From positions 248,001 through 312,000 of the forward strand of contig JAEUSY010000004.1 in the NCBI GenBank assembly GCA_016788295.1: a DNA stretch of 64,000 bases. Reading direction: 5' to 3'. This DNA is from Flavobacteriales bacterium (lineage in GTDB: Bacteria > Bacteroidota > Bacteroidia > Flavobacteriales_F > PHOS-HE28). Made by a program: the position numbers and the translations under genes. The notes under the pieces are model-generated. The model did no database searches, was not told the origin of the DNA, and saw only the letters and a list, made by a program, of their open reading frames with translations. Position 1 is the stretch's first letter. Each line of letters opens with the position of its first letter. Of the stretch, positions 16,796-25,691 are shown piece by piece.

Positions 16796-17968
16796 TCAAC
16801 TGAGCTTCTGGAAGGTGCGCCACCAGCGGTCCGGGACCTCTTCCCGGCAGGCCGTCTGGTAGTCGGTATAACTGCACGGAACAAGGTGGTGACGCTCGAA
16901 GCGGGCCTCTTGTTCGGCGCGGTAGGGAATGTCCATCCACCAACGGTCGCTCACATTGCTCTTGTAGAACACCAGCTCCTGTTCGTGGCCACGGATGGGA
17001 ATGCGGAACCGGGTGAAGCGCTTGCGATCAAGCCAGGGCAGATCGTTGGTGCGACTGCGGAAGCCGTCGAGGAAGCACCACACCATTTGCGCCACGAGCT
17101 GCGCCGTTACACCGTCCTGGTCGCGGGCGGGGTCCATCTCGTAGATGCCCACCGAGGTCACCTTCTCGCTGATGCCTGCATAACGCATGAGCTGGCAGAT
17201 CTCCTCGCCATGGAAGCCATTGGGCCCGGGCCGTGTAATGCCGGGCGCATCGCTGCGACGCACGGCGTTCATGTCCACGCTCACGGTGTCGGCATTGCGG
17301 AGCACGGGTTCGGCATCGGACAGGTGCGCACGCAGCTCGCCGAGGCGGTGCGCATCGAAGTACAGCTTGTCCATCAGCTCGATGCCAGGTTGGTCCACCA
17401 GGTAGGTCTGAAAGCCGAGGTTGCTGTAGTTGAAGAGGTAGTTGGGCTGCCGCAGCACGATGTGGCTGAGGTAGCTCGTTTCGGCGAGGCCCTGCCCCGG
17501 TTCACCCAGATCGAACCGACCATCGATGCACACCAGATTGGCGGTGCGCTCCAGCATTTCGTAGGCCAAGTATTGCGAGTAGGTATGGCCTTGTCCGCCG
17601 CCGAGGAGGATGGGCACGATGTTCATGCGCATGAGCTCGGCCAGTGTTTCGGCCACGGCATGCTGGGTATCGGCAGCACTGGCGCCGGGGTGAATATCCC
17701 CGAGATCTGCGAGCTGCATGTTGCCAGCGGGCAGGAACAACTGATAGAGCTGCTCGCGGATGGCGTCCGGGGCCTCGGAGCAGGTACGCGGCCGTGCATG
17801 ACCGGGATCGTCCATCACACCGAAGATGGCCACCTGCATGCCCTCGAGCGGCGGAAATCCATTCCCTTCCGTGTGGAAGATGGTGTTGTCACCCAAACTG
17901 TTCGCAGGCCATTCGGGCCGGCTTCCACCGAAACGTTCCGAGGGCTTGAAGTAGATGCTGATGTCCAT
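16796..17968 (-). CDS. Arginase-fold (formimidoylglutamase-like) protein with altered metal site
   Basis: A 390-residue member of the ureohydrolase (arginase/agmatinase/formimidoylglutamase) fold family, of a type often placed near topA or T9SS genes in Bacteroidota. The histidine ligand is kept (H128 in LLGGGQGHTYS), but the DAHxD motif reads DGRFD (149-153), so its histidine is replaced by R151, and the SxDxD motif reads SVDMN (230-234), so its second aspartate is N234. With two of the six usual Mn ligands changed, hydrolysis of a guanidine-type substrate is doubtful; a different metal use or a non-enzymatic role is possible. Its stop codon lies before a new promoter for the T9SS operon, and topA is upstream on the same strand. 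Confidence 0.8.
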   Translation of the reverse strand: MDISIYFKPSERFGGSRPEWPANSLGDNTIFHTEGNGFPPLEGMQVAIFGVMDDPGHARPRTCSEAPDAIREQLYQLFLPAGNMQLADLGDIHPGASAADTQHAVAETLAELMRMNIVPILLGGGQGHTYSQYLAYEMLERTANLVCIDGRFDLGEPGQGLAETSYLSHIVLRQPNYLFNYSNLGFQTYLVDQPGIELMDKLYFDAHRLGELRAHLSDAEPVLRNADTVSVDMNAVRRSDAPGITRPGPNGFHGEEICQLMRYAGISEKVTSVGIYEMDPARDQDGVTAQLVAQMVWCFLDGFRSRTNDLPWLDRKRFTRFRIPIRGHEQELVFYKSNVSDRWWMDIPYRAEQEARFERHHLVPCSYTDYQTACREEVPDRWWRTFQKLS

Positions 17969-18139
17969 GCCGACCAGGGCGCCGGCAGGATCGGATGATC
18001 AACGGATGATCCGACCCACCACCGGACGTACGTTGACGAAGGTCGGTGCGAAGCGCGGGGGCATTGCGCACCTGCGGTCATGTTCTGCCCACACCCGGCT
18101 GTTGGCAACCGAACGAAAGACCGTACGCCGTGCTGGTCC

Positions 18140-20734
18140 TCAGGACTTTTTACGGGCCGCCTTCTTCGCGGCTTTCTTCGGTGCGGCCTTCTTCGCAGCG
18201 CTCTTCTTGGCCGCAGCCTTGGCCGGTGCGGCACTCCGCGCGCCCTTGCGGCCCTTCCCGCCTTTGCGCTCGGGTGCTGCGGCCAGCAAAGCCGTGGCCT
18301 GCTCCAGTGAAAGGTCCTCGGCCTTGGTGTCCTTCGGCAGGTTGGCGTTCTTGTTACCGTCGGTGATGTAAGGACCGTAGCGGCCGTCCAACACCTGGAT
18401 GACCGAACCCTCGAACTCCTTCAGTACGTTCTGGCGTGCGCCGGCCTTCTTGGCCTCCACCAGTTCAACAGCGCGCTCGAAGGTGACCGTTGCGGGATCC
18501 TCGGCCTTGGGGATGTTCGCGTAGACCTTCCCATGTTTAACGAATGGGCCGAAGCGACCGCGGCCCTGCACGATCATCTCGCCTTGGTATTCGCCGAGAT
18601 CGCGGGTGGCATTGGCGATCTTCTTCAGGTCCACCAGTTCCACGGCGCGGCGCAGGTCGATCTCCAAGGGGTCATCCTCTGGCGTGAGGCTGGCATAAGT
18701 GGCGCCCATGCGAACGTAGGGTCCGAAACGGCCGATGCCCACGGAAACGATATCGCCATTGTGCTCGCCCAAGGTGCGTGGGAGCTTGAAGAGGTCCATG
18801 GCCTCCTGGAACGTGATGGAGGCGATGCTCTGGTCTTTGCGGAGGCTGGCGAAGCGCGGTTTCTCCTCATCGTCGGCCTCACCGATCTGGATCATGGCCC
18901 CGAAACGACCGATGCGCGCATAGACCTTCTTGCCGCTAACGGGATCAACGCCCAGTTCGCGGGCACCCGTGGCACGTTCGGCGGTATCGCTCACGGTGCC
19001 GATGGTGGCATGGAAAGGCTTGTAGAACCGCGCGATCATCTCACGCCAGTTCTCGCGCCCTTCGGCGATCACGTCGAACTCCTCCTCCACCTTGGCCGTG
19101 AAGTTCAGATCGACCACCGTGGGGAAATGCTCCACCAGGAAATCGTTCACCACCATGCCGATATCGGTGGGGAACAGCTTCTGCTTCTCGGCGCCCACGT
19201 TCTCCGTGGCGGTGGTCTCGGTGATCTGCTCGCCGGCCAGCGCCAGGATGCGGTAGTTGCGCTTGGTGCCTTCGCGGTCCTCCTTCACCACGTAGCCCTT
19301 CTTCTGCACCGTGCTGATGGTGGCCGCATAGGTGCTCGGGCGTCCAATGCCGAGCTCCTCCAACTTCTTCACCAGGCTGGCCTCGGTGTAGCGCGGCGCG
19401 GGGCGATCGAAGCGCTGCGTGGCGGTCATCTCGCGCAGGCCAAGGCGTTCGCCCTGTTTCATGTCGGGCAGCAGGCCTTCCTGCTCCTCGCTGTCCTCAT
19501 CGTCCTTGCCTTCCATGTAGACCTTGAGGAAGCCGTCGAACAGGATCACTTCGCCAGAGGCTTTCAAGGCCTGCCCGGGATGTGTGCTGATGGCGATGTC
19601 CACCACGGTCTTCTCCAACTCGGCATCGGCCATCTGGCTGGCGAGCGTGCGCTTCCAGATGAGGTCGTACAATCGCTCCGCATCGCGGTCCTGGCCGGCG
19701 TTGCGCACCATCATGTCCGCCGGACGGATGGCCTCGTGCGCTTCCTGTGCGCCCTTGCTCTTGCTGGTGTAGCGGCGGCTCTTGCTGTAGCGCGCTCCGT
19801 ACTGTGCGGTGATCTGCTCGGCGGCGGCAGCAATGGCCTGCTCGCTCAGGTTAACCGAATCGGTACGCATGTAGGTGATGTGCCCCTGCTCGTAGAGCCC
19901 TTGGGCAATGCGCATGGTGCGGTCAACACCATACCCCAGCTTGCGGCTGGCCTCCTGTTGCAGGGTTGACGTGGTGAACGGCGCGGCGGGCGTGCGTTTG
20001 CCGGGCTTCTTCTCCACCGCGTTCACGGTGTAGTCGGCGCCCAGGCAGCCTTGAAGGAACCGCATGGCCTCGGGCTCCGTGGCGAAACGTGCGGGCAGTT
20101 CGGCCTTCACCTGTGCGCCGGTAGCGGTGGTGAACACGGCCGTGATGCGGAAGGCGCTCTTGCTGTTGAAGTCGAGGATCTCGCGTTCGCGCTCCACGAT
20201 GATGCGCACGGCCACGCTCTGGACACGGCCGGCACTGAGGCTGGGCTTCACCTTGCGCCACAGCACGGGGCTGAGCTCGTAGCCCACCAGTCGGTCCAGC
20301 ACGCGGCGTGCCTGCTGGGCATCCACCAGGTGCACATCAATGGTGCGTGGGTTGGCGATGGCCTCGGTCACGGCCTTCTTGGTGATCTCGTTGAAGGTGA
20401 TACGCTTCACCTTGTCGTCGGACAGGCCGAGGGCCTCCTTCAGGTGCCAGCTGATGGCCTCCCCTTCGCGGTCTTCGTCAGTTGCGAGCCACACGGTGCC
20501 TGCCTTGTCGGCTTCGCGTTGCAATTGGCGCAGGCGGTCCTTCTTGTCATCGGGAATGATGTAGGTGGGCTCGAATCCCTTCTCCACATCCACACTGAGG
20601 TCGCGCTCGGGCAGGTCACGTACGTGGCCATAGCTGCTCAGCACGGTGAACCCGTCGCCGAGGTACTTCTCGATGGTCTTTGCTTTCGCTGGGGACTCCA
20701 CGATCACCAGGTCACCTGCACTCTTCTTCGCCAT
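18140..20734 (-). CDS. topA: DNA topoisomerase I
   Basis: An 864-residue type IA topoisomerase. The TOPRIM domain starts at residue 10 (LVIVESPAKAKTIEKYLG) and has WLATDEDREGEAISWHL. The active-site region carries GYELSPVLWRKVKPSLSAGR, and the catalytic tyrosine is in ITYMRTDSVNL. The C-terminal part has repeated topoisomerase C-terminal modules (RFGPYVRMG, RFGPFVKHG, RYGPYITDG) in place of cysteine zinc fingers, and ends in a lysine- and alanine-rich tail (KAAAKKSAAKKAAPKKAAKK) likely to bind DNA. It relaxes negative supercoils. The start is taken at MAKKSAGDL; an upstream in-frame methionine adds 12 residues without family character. Confidence 0.96.
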   Translation of the reverse strand: MAKKSAGDLVIVESPAKAKTIEKYLGDGFTVLSSYGHVRDLPERDLSVDVEKGFEPTYIIPDDKKDRLRQLQREADKAGTVWLATDEDREGEAISWHLKEALGLSDDKVKRITFNEITKKAVTEAIANPRTIDVHLVDAQQARRVLDRLVGYELSPVLWRKVKPSLSAGRVQSVAVRIIVEREREILDFNSKSAFRITAVFTTATGAQVKAELPARFATEPEAMRFLQGCLGADYTVNAVEKKPGKRTPAAPFTTSTLQQEASRKLGYGVDRTMRIAQGLYEQGHITYMRTDSVNLSEQAIAAAAEQITAQYGARYSKSRRYTSKSKGAQEAHEAIRPADMMVRNAGQDRDAERLYDLIWKRTLASQMADAELEKTVVDIAISTHPGQALKASGEVILFDGFLKVYMEGKDDEDSEEQEGLLPDMKQGERLGLREMTATQRFDRPAPRYTEASLVKKLEELGIGRPSTYAATISTVQKKGYVVKEDREGTKRNYRILALAGEQITETTATENVGAEKQKLFPTDIGMVVNDFLVEHFPTVVDLNFTAKVEEEFDVIAEGRENWREMIARFYKPFHATIGTVSDTAERATGARELGVDPVSGKKVYARIGRFGAMIQIGEADDEEKPRFASLRKDQSIASITFQEAMDLFKLPRTLGEHNGDIVSVGIGRFGPYVRMGATYASLTPEDDPLEIDLRRAVELVDLKKIANATRDLGEYQGEMIVQGRGRFGPFVKHGKVYANIPKAEDPATVTFERAVELVEAKKAGARQNVLKEFEGSVIQVLDGRYGPYITDGNKNANLPKDTKAEDLSLEQATALLAAAPERKGGKGRKGARSAAPAKAAAKKSAAKKAAPKKAAKKAARKKS

Positions 20735-20965
20735 GCTTGCCGTTCGTTTCAATGTGCCGCGAACGAACAACCTGTCCGTTCAGCGGAGCGCAAATAAAAG
20801 GGCAGGTCGCTGCGTTTTGTACACCGCCACCCCGTTCGCGCCCCACTTCCCCTTTAGGGGGAAGGAAATTTTCAACATGATGGAACAACACATCCTCGAA
20901 CCAATATTGCCGAACACGTGTTCACCCAACGAACTTTACGCACGCACCCGCCACACACCGTCCGC

Positions 20966-21520
20966 ATGCACTACCGCGCACTGCTCACCCTACCGCTCTG
21001 TGCGCTGCTGCTGATCGCAGGATGCGGCGCCAGTAACGGACAACCGCACAGCGAACGAACAGCCACCATGAGTGACAGCATCCCGCACGACCACGTGCAG
21101 CATCCTTACTACTCGCACACCGACACCAACAAGTTGAACGTGCCGAAGAGCGAATGGAAAAAGCTGCTGCCCGCCGACCTCTACCACATTGCCTTCGAGC
21201 AGGGCACCGAGCGCGCTTTCACCGGCAAGTACTGGGACTTCGAGGGCATTGGCACCTATGCCTGTGCCGTGTGTGGCAACGTGCTCTTCCAGGCCGATGC
21301 CAAGTTCACCAGCCATTGCGGGTGGCCCAGCTTCTTCCAACCCTTGCGGAAGGATGCCCTGAACTACCACGAGGACCGCAGCTGGGGCATGGTGCGCACC
21401 GAAGTGACCTGCGGACGATGCAGCGCACACCTTGGCCATGTATTCGATGACGGGCCCAAGCCCACGGGGCAGCGCTACTGCATCAACAGCGTGAGCCTCG
21501 ACTTCATTGGAAAGCCATAA
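20966..21520 (+). CDS. msrB: Peptide-methionine (R)-S-oxide reductase, lipoprotein form
   Basis: A 184-residue MsrB with a lipoprotein signal (LTLPLCALLLIAGC) instead of being cytoplasmic, so it should repair oxidised methionines of envelope proteins. MsrB marks: YACAVCGNVLF and VTCGRCSAHLGHVFDD (the two CxxC pairs that hold zinc), CGWPSFF, and the catalytic cysteine in GQRYCINSVSLDF. The start is the methionine before the lipoprotein signal; an earlier in-frame methionine (16 residues upstream) gives a less likely leader. The next gene on the same strand lies 109 bases downstream and also codes for an exported protein. Confidence 0.92.
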   Translation: MHYRALLTLPLCALLLIAGCGASNGQPHSERTATMSDSIPHDHVQHPYYSHTDTNKLNVPKSEWKKLLPADLYHIAFEQGTERAFTGKYWDFEGIGTYACAVCGNVLFQADAKFTSHCGWPSFFQPLRKDALNYHEDRSWGMVRTEVTCGRCSAHLGHVFDDGPKPTGQRYCINSVSLDFIGKP

Positions 21521-21629
21521 GTACGGACCGGGTCCATTGGACATTTGCGTGATTCCATGGTCCAACCGTCGGCGACGGACGAAAACATCCCTGTGGTGTT
21601 CCGGACGAAGTAGCTTCACGCCCCACATA

Positions 21630-22082
21630 ATGCGCATCACCATCATCATCCTTCTGCTGTTCAGCAGCACTTGCGCCTTGGGCCAAACACCGGCTGTAAC
21701 GCCGCCCGCTGCGGCCAAGGCCCACTTGGCACAGCGCTATCCGAAGGCCGAGGTGAAGGAGTGGAAGCAAGGCACCAAGCTCTTCCGGGCGGAGTTCGTG
21801 CTGAAAGGAGAGAAGTACACGGCCGTGTACACCACCGAAGGCGCCTGGGTGCGCACCGAGCACGACATCCCGAAGGTGGACCTGCCCGCCGCCGTGGCCC
21901 GCGCACTGAAGGCCGGCAAATACGGGACGTGGAAGGTGGACGATGTGGAGGAGCACACCACGCCCGAGCATGCAAGCCTGTACAAAGTGAACGTGGAGAC
22001 CGAAAAGGAAAAGGCCGAGCTCTTCTTTCTGCCGGACGGGAAATTGCTGAAGGAGGAGGTGAAGGCGAAGAAGGGGAAGTAG
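21630..22082 (+). CDS. Exported PepSY-like small protein
   Basis: A 150-residue protein with a signal peptide (MRITIIILLLFSSTCALGQ) and a PepSY-like domain of the Bacteroidota periplasmic type: AKAHLAQRYPKAEVKEWKQG, then FRAEFVLKGEKYTAVYTTEG, ending in strands LYKVNVETEKEKAELFFLPDG. The C terminus is a lysine-rich tail. Such proteins are abundant in the phylum and their function is unknown; the name follows resemblance to PepSY/BLIP-like folds. It follows msrB on the same strand and may share its promoter; no terminator is visible between them. Confidence 0.75.
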   Translation: MRITIIILLLFSSTCALGQTPAVTPPAAAKAHLAQRYPKAEVKEWKQGTKLFRAEFVLKGEKYTAVYTTEGAWVRTEHDIPKVDLPAAVARALKAGKYGTWKVDDVEEHTTPEHASLYKVNVETEKEKAELFFLPDGKLLKEEVKAKKGK

Positions 22083-22221
22083 CGGAGGTTACTGGTCGTC
22101 GTTGAAGTAGGACCCTGCCAGACGGTCATCATGTAAGGTGAACACCAGAAGAAGGCTGGTGTCAAATGGTCTTCACCGCTGCATCCTGAACAGTTTGATC
22201 GGCTGCCACCCCGGCACACAT

Positions 22222-22950
22222 TCACCAATTCGGCCCATCGGGGGGCATTGGTGTGTGCTTATCGAGCCATGGCAGAAACCCCTGCCTGTTACAACGGAAC
22301 ACCCAGCCCATCCGCAGGCCTACCTCCGTTGACCGAGATCCGGGGTCGACCTTCAACATGGAGGAAAATCCATAGGCCACGTAAGGGTCGATGGTGATTC
22401 CGCCATTCACGGCGGTGGGCACCTTGAACCCGAATCCGAAGATGGCTCGGAGCTCACCACCGAAATCATCCGGAACATCGTTGTCGAAGACCTCCACTTG
22501 CGAGCGGTATGGCCATTGTTCACTTCGGTAACCGGTCTTACTACCCCCGACCCTGAATCCACAGGACACACCGAACCGGACCACTGCCTCGGACCATGCA
22601 CCAAGTCGCACTTCGGGCAGCACGGCGAAATTGAGCGTATGCAAGACGACATGAACAGAACTGCTGGTGCCACCGGCCAACCCACCGTTGAAATAGCGGC
22701 ACTGGAACTCCTGCCGCATCCAGGTGAGCTCGAGACCCAAGTTGGTACGGCGGCCATGCTTCTCGCGATACAATAGTCCCACGTTATAGTCCGGGCGGAC
22801 CATTTCGCTGAACGTTGATGAGGAATGCCCCCCGACCTGCCTGCTATAGAGTTTGCGGGAATGTAGACCGATGGCGCCACCGAGGTCGTACTGCGCGGCC
22901 AAGGGCACCGTGGCGACCAACAGGACAATCAGGACCGCGTTCCTGAGCAT
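22222..22950 (-). CDS. Hypothetical outer-membrane beta-barrel protein
   Basis: A 242-residue protein with a signal peptide (MLRNAVLIVLLVATVPLAAQ) and many amphipathic strands (LGLELTWMRQEFQCRYF, HTLNFAVLPEVRLGAW, FGVSCGFRVGG), the pattern of small outer-membrane beta-barrel proteins of Bacteroidota. I do not recognise a defined family. It stands alone, divergent from the miaB operon, and the 139 bases after its stop contain nothing I can identify. Confidence 0.6.
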   Translation of the reverse strand: MLRNAVLIVLLVATVPLAAQYDLGGAIGLHSRKLYSRQVGGHSSSTFSEMVRPDYNVGLLYREKHGRRTNLGLELTWMRQEFQCRYFNGGLAGGTSSSVHVVLHTLNFAVLPEVRLGAWSEAVVRFGVSCGFRVGGSKTGYRSEQWPYRSQVEVFDNDVPDDFGGELRAIFGFGFKVPTAVNGGITIDPYVAYGFSSMLKVDPGSRSTEVGLRMGWVFRCNRQGFLPWLDKHTPMPPDGPNW

Positions 22951-22995
22951 GCCGAAAACTACATGGAACAAAGGCCCGACCGACGACCTGACAGC

Positions 22996-23027
22996 TTGGC
23001 AGCTTGACGGATGTAGGCCTACCTTTG
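22996..23027 (+). promoter_or_regulatory. Promoter of the miaB operon
   Basis: TTG (22996-22998), a 21-base spacer and TACCTTTG (23020-23027), which fully matches TAnnTTTG. Transcription would start about 15-20 bases before the miaB start codon. Confidence 0.6.
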
Positions 23028-23049
23028 CACTCCTTTATCCGGAACCGGC

Positions 23050-24486
23050 TTGCAGAAGAAGGTCTACATAGAGAGCTACGGCTGCCAGATGAACGTGAAC
23101 GACAGCGAGGTCGTGGCGAGCATATTGGCCAAGGACGGCTACACCCCCGTTCAGAGCGCGGAGGAGGCCGACCTGGTGCTGCTGAACACGTGCAGCATCC
23201 GCGAGAAGGCCGAGTACACCGTGCTGCAGCGCATCAACGAGATGAACAACCTGAAGGCCCGGAACAAGGACCTGAAGGTGGGCGTGCTCGGCTGCATGGC
23301 CGAACGCATGCGTGAGGACCTGCTGGAGAAGAAGAAAGTGGTGGACCTGGTGGTGGGCCCCGATGCCTACCGCACCCTGCCCGAGCTGCTGGAGAAGGTG
23401 GGCACGGGCCAGAAGGCCGTGAACGTGCTGCTGAGCCGCGAAGAGACCTATGGCGAGATCGTGCCAGTGCGCCTGGACACGAACGGCGTCACGGCCTTCG
23501 TCACCATCATGCGGGGCTGCGACAACATGTGCGCCTTCTGCGTGGTGCCCTTCACCCGGGGCCGGGAGCGCAGCCGCGATCCGCAGAGCATTGTGGCCGA
23601 GTGCCGCGACCTGTGGGCCAAGGGCTACAAGGAGGTGACGCTGCTGGGGCAGAACGTGGATTCATACAAATGGAAGCCGACCGCGTCGGCATCCGATGCG
23701 GGTGCAGAAGGCACCCGTAGCGTCGACCCACCGGGTCGACCTGGTACCGACGGGTCGGTCCCGACCGATTTTGCCGACCTGCTGGAACTGGTGGCCCTGG
23801 CCGTGCCGGGCATGCGCATCCGGTACAGCACCAGCCACCCGAAGGACATGACCGACAAGGTGCTGGCGGTAATGGCGCGCTACGACAACATCTGCAAGTA
23901 CATCCACCTGCCGGTGCAGAGCGGCAGCAGCGACGTGCTGAAGCGCATGAACCGGGGGTACGACAGGGCATGGTACCTGGAGCGTATGGCAAGCATCCGG
24001 CGCCACATGCCCGATTGTGCCATCAGTACCGACATCATCGCCGGTTTCTGCGGCGAGACCGCCGCTGATCACCAGGAGACCCTGAGCCTGATGCGCGAAG
24101 TGGTGTACGACATGGCCTTCATGTTCAAATACAGCGAACGTCCGAAAACACTGGCTGCCCGCAAGTATGCCGACGACGTGCCGGACGACGTGAAAGGACG
24201 CCGGCTACAGGAGATCATCGACCTGCAAAAGACCCTGAGCGCCCAGCGCATGGCGGGTTATGTGGGACAAGAGCATGACGTGCTGATCGAAGGCGTGAGC
24301 AAACGCAGCGCCGAGCACATGTACGGACGCAACAGCCAGAACGCCGTGGTGATCGTGCCGCGTCATGCGGACGGTGCGGAACTGCTGCCTGGCATGTTCG
24401 TACGTGTCACGATCACGAGCGCCACTGCAGGCAGCCTGCAGGGTGCGGTGATCAAAGTGAGAGACCTTCAAACGGCCACCGCATGA
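23050..24486 (+). CDS. miaB: tRNA-2-methylthio-N6-isopentenyladenosine synthase MiaB
   Basis: A 478-residue radical SAM methylthiotransferase that adds the ms2 group to i6A37 of tRNAs reading UNN codons. The N-terminal UPF0004 domain has its three cluster cysteines in YGCQMN, NTCSIRE and VLGCMAE; the radical SAM domain has GCDNMCAFCVVPFTRGRERS; a TRAM domain ends the protein. The start is a TTG at 23050, which puts the first conserved residues (KKVYIESYGCQMN) right after the start; I see no better ATG. Between LLGQNVDSY and FADLLELV it carries about 30 extra residues rich in Ala, Gly, Pro, Ser and Thr, encoded by consecutive palindromes (see separate entry). Its stop overlaps the next start by 4 bases. 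Confidence 0.95.
   Translation: MQKKVYIESYGCQMNVNDSEVVASILAKDGYTPVQSAEEADLVLLNTCSIREKAEYTVLQRINEMNNLKARNKDLKVGVLGCMAERMREDLLEKKKVVDLVVGPDAYRTLPELLEKVGTGQKAVNVLLSREETYGEIVPVRLDTNGVTAFVTIMRGCDNMCAFCVVPFTRGRERSRDPQSIVAECRDLWAKGYKEVTLLGQNVDSYKWKPTASASDAGAEGTRSVDPPGRPGTDGSVPTDFADLLELVALAVPGMRIRYSTSHPKDMTDKVLAVMARYDNICKYIHLPVQSGSSDVLKRMNRGYDRAWYLERMASIRRHMPDCAISTDIIAGFCGETAADHQETLSLMREVVYDMAFMFKYSERPKTLAARKYADDVPDDVKGRRLQEIIDLQKTLSAQRMAGYVGQEHDVLIEGVSKRSAEHMYGRNSQNAVVIVPRHADGAELLPGMFVRVTITSATAGSLQGAVIKVRDLQTATA
23700..23766. repeat. Palindrome-rich in-frame insertion inside miaB
   Basis: Three hairpins follow each other in 67 bases: GGGTGC/GCACCC (23700-23716), GTCGACCC/GGGTCGAC (23722-23740, 3-base loop) and ACCGAC/GTCGGT (23746-23759), the last able to switch to GGTCGG/CCGACC (23753-23766). 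They encode the extra, low-complexity segment of MiaB. The look is that of a REP-like or intragenic palindromic element. Confidence 0.75.
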
Positions 24487-25691
24487 ACGTGCAATCCATC
24501 AAGCAGCGGTTCGGCATCATCGGCTCCTCGGCCGCGCTTGACCGCGCCATCAACAATGCGGCGCAGGTGGCACCCACCGACCTGAGCGTACTGATCCAGG
24601 GCGAGAGCGGAAGCGGCAAGGAAGTGCTGCCCCAGATCGTGCACGCCTACAGTGCGCGCAAACACGGACCGTACATCGCCGTGAACTGCGGGGCCATCCC
24701 CGAGGGCACCATCGACAGCGAACTGTTCGGCCATGAGAAGGGCTCCTTCACCGGAGCGCACGAAGCGCGCAAAGGCTACTTCGAGGTGGCCAACGGCGGC
24801 ACCATCTTCCTGGACGAAGTGGGCGAACTGCCGCTGACCACCCAGGTGCGCCTGCTGCGCGTGCTGGAGACCGGTGAGTTCATCCGCGTGGGCAGCAGCA
24901 AGGCCCAGAAGACCAATGTGCGCGTGGTGGCCGCCACCAACGTGAACATGCTACAGGCCGTGGCCAAAGGCACCTTCCGCGAGGACCTTTACTACCGCCT
25001 GAACATGGTGCCCATCCACATTCCGGCACTGCGTGAACGCAAGGAGGACATCCACCTGCTGTTCCGCTACTTCGCGCAGGAAGCCGCGGCGCGCTACAAA
25101 GCACCGCCCATCACCCTCACCGAAGAGGCGCAGCGCATGCTTACGGCCTACCGCTGGCCTGGCAACATCAGGCAGCTGCGCAACCTGGTGGAACAGATGA
25201 GCGTGATCGAACAGACGCGCGAAGTGGATGTGAAGACCCTGCGCGACTACCTGCCCGATGAAAGCACGGCGCTGGTGCCCGCGAGCGCTGGTGGAGGCAT
25301 TGAAAGCATCAGCGAACGGGAACTGATCTACAAGTTCCTGTACGACATGAAGAACGACCTGAACGCGCTGAAGGAACAGGTGCGTTCGCTCTTGGCCGGC
25401 CAGCCCATACCGGCCACGCCAATGCCGCCGGTGTACCGGGAAGAGCTCTTCATTCCACCTGCAGCAACCGCACCGGGAACGGTGAGCATACGCATGCCCG
25501 GGGAAACGGATCTTCCAGAGGATATCGACCACACTGAAGTGGAAGAGAGCCTGAGCCTGGAGGAGAAAGAGAAAGAGATGATCCGCAAGGCGCTGGTGAA
25601 GCACCGCAACCGCAGGAAGAACGCGGCTCAGGAACTGGGCATCAGTGAGCGCACGTTGTACCGCAAGATCAAGGAGTACGGCATCTCGTGA
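24483..25691 (+). CDS. Sigma-54 interacting transcription activator
   Basis: A 402-residue bacterial enhancer-binding protein without an N-terminal receiver domain. The AAA+ domain covers about residues 14-240: Walker A GESGSGKE, ELFGHEKGSFTGA (the sigma-54 contact loop, GSFTGA for the usual GAFTGA), Walker B GTIFLDEVGELP, the arginine region FREDLYYRLN, and RWPGNIRQLRNLVE. The C-terminal Fis-type helix-turn-helix is ALVKHRNRRKNAAQELGISERTLYRKI. This type sits next to miaB and lptE in many Bacteroidota. It overlaps both neighbours (ATGA with miaB, GTGA with lptE), so the three are co-translated. Its target promoters are unknown. With no sensor domain, its activity may be set by amount or by a partner. 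Confidence 0.93.
   Translation: MNVQSIKQRFGIIGSSAALDRAINNAAQVAPTDLSVLIQGESGSGKEVLPQIVHAYSARKHGPYIAVNCGAIPEGTIDSELFGHEKGSFTGAHEARKGYFEVANGGTIFLDEVGELPLTTQVRLLRVLETGEFIRVGSSKAQKTNVRVVAATNVNMLQAVAKGTFREDLYYRLNMVPIHIPALRERKEDIHLLFRYFAQEAAARYKAPPITLTEEAQRMLTAYRWPGNIRQLRNLVEQMSVIEQTREVDVKTLRDYLPDESTALVPASAGGGIESISERELIYKFLYDMKNDLNALKEQVRSLLAGQPIPATPMPPVYREELFIPPAATAPGTVSIRMPGETDLPEDIDHTEVEESLSLEEKEKEMIRKALVKHRNRRKNAAQELGISERTLYRKIKEYGIS

Noticed and set aside
16349-17998. A 549-codon plus-strand frame opposite the arginase-like gene, and similar frames at 3555-4904, 14188-15390 and 18533-19969
   Set aside because: All are shadows of strongly supported genes (der, gldK, arginase-like, topA) and show no family motif, signal peptide or start context.
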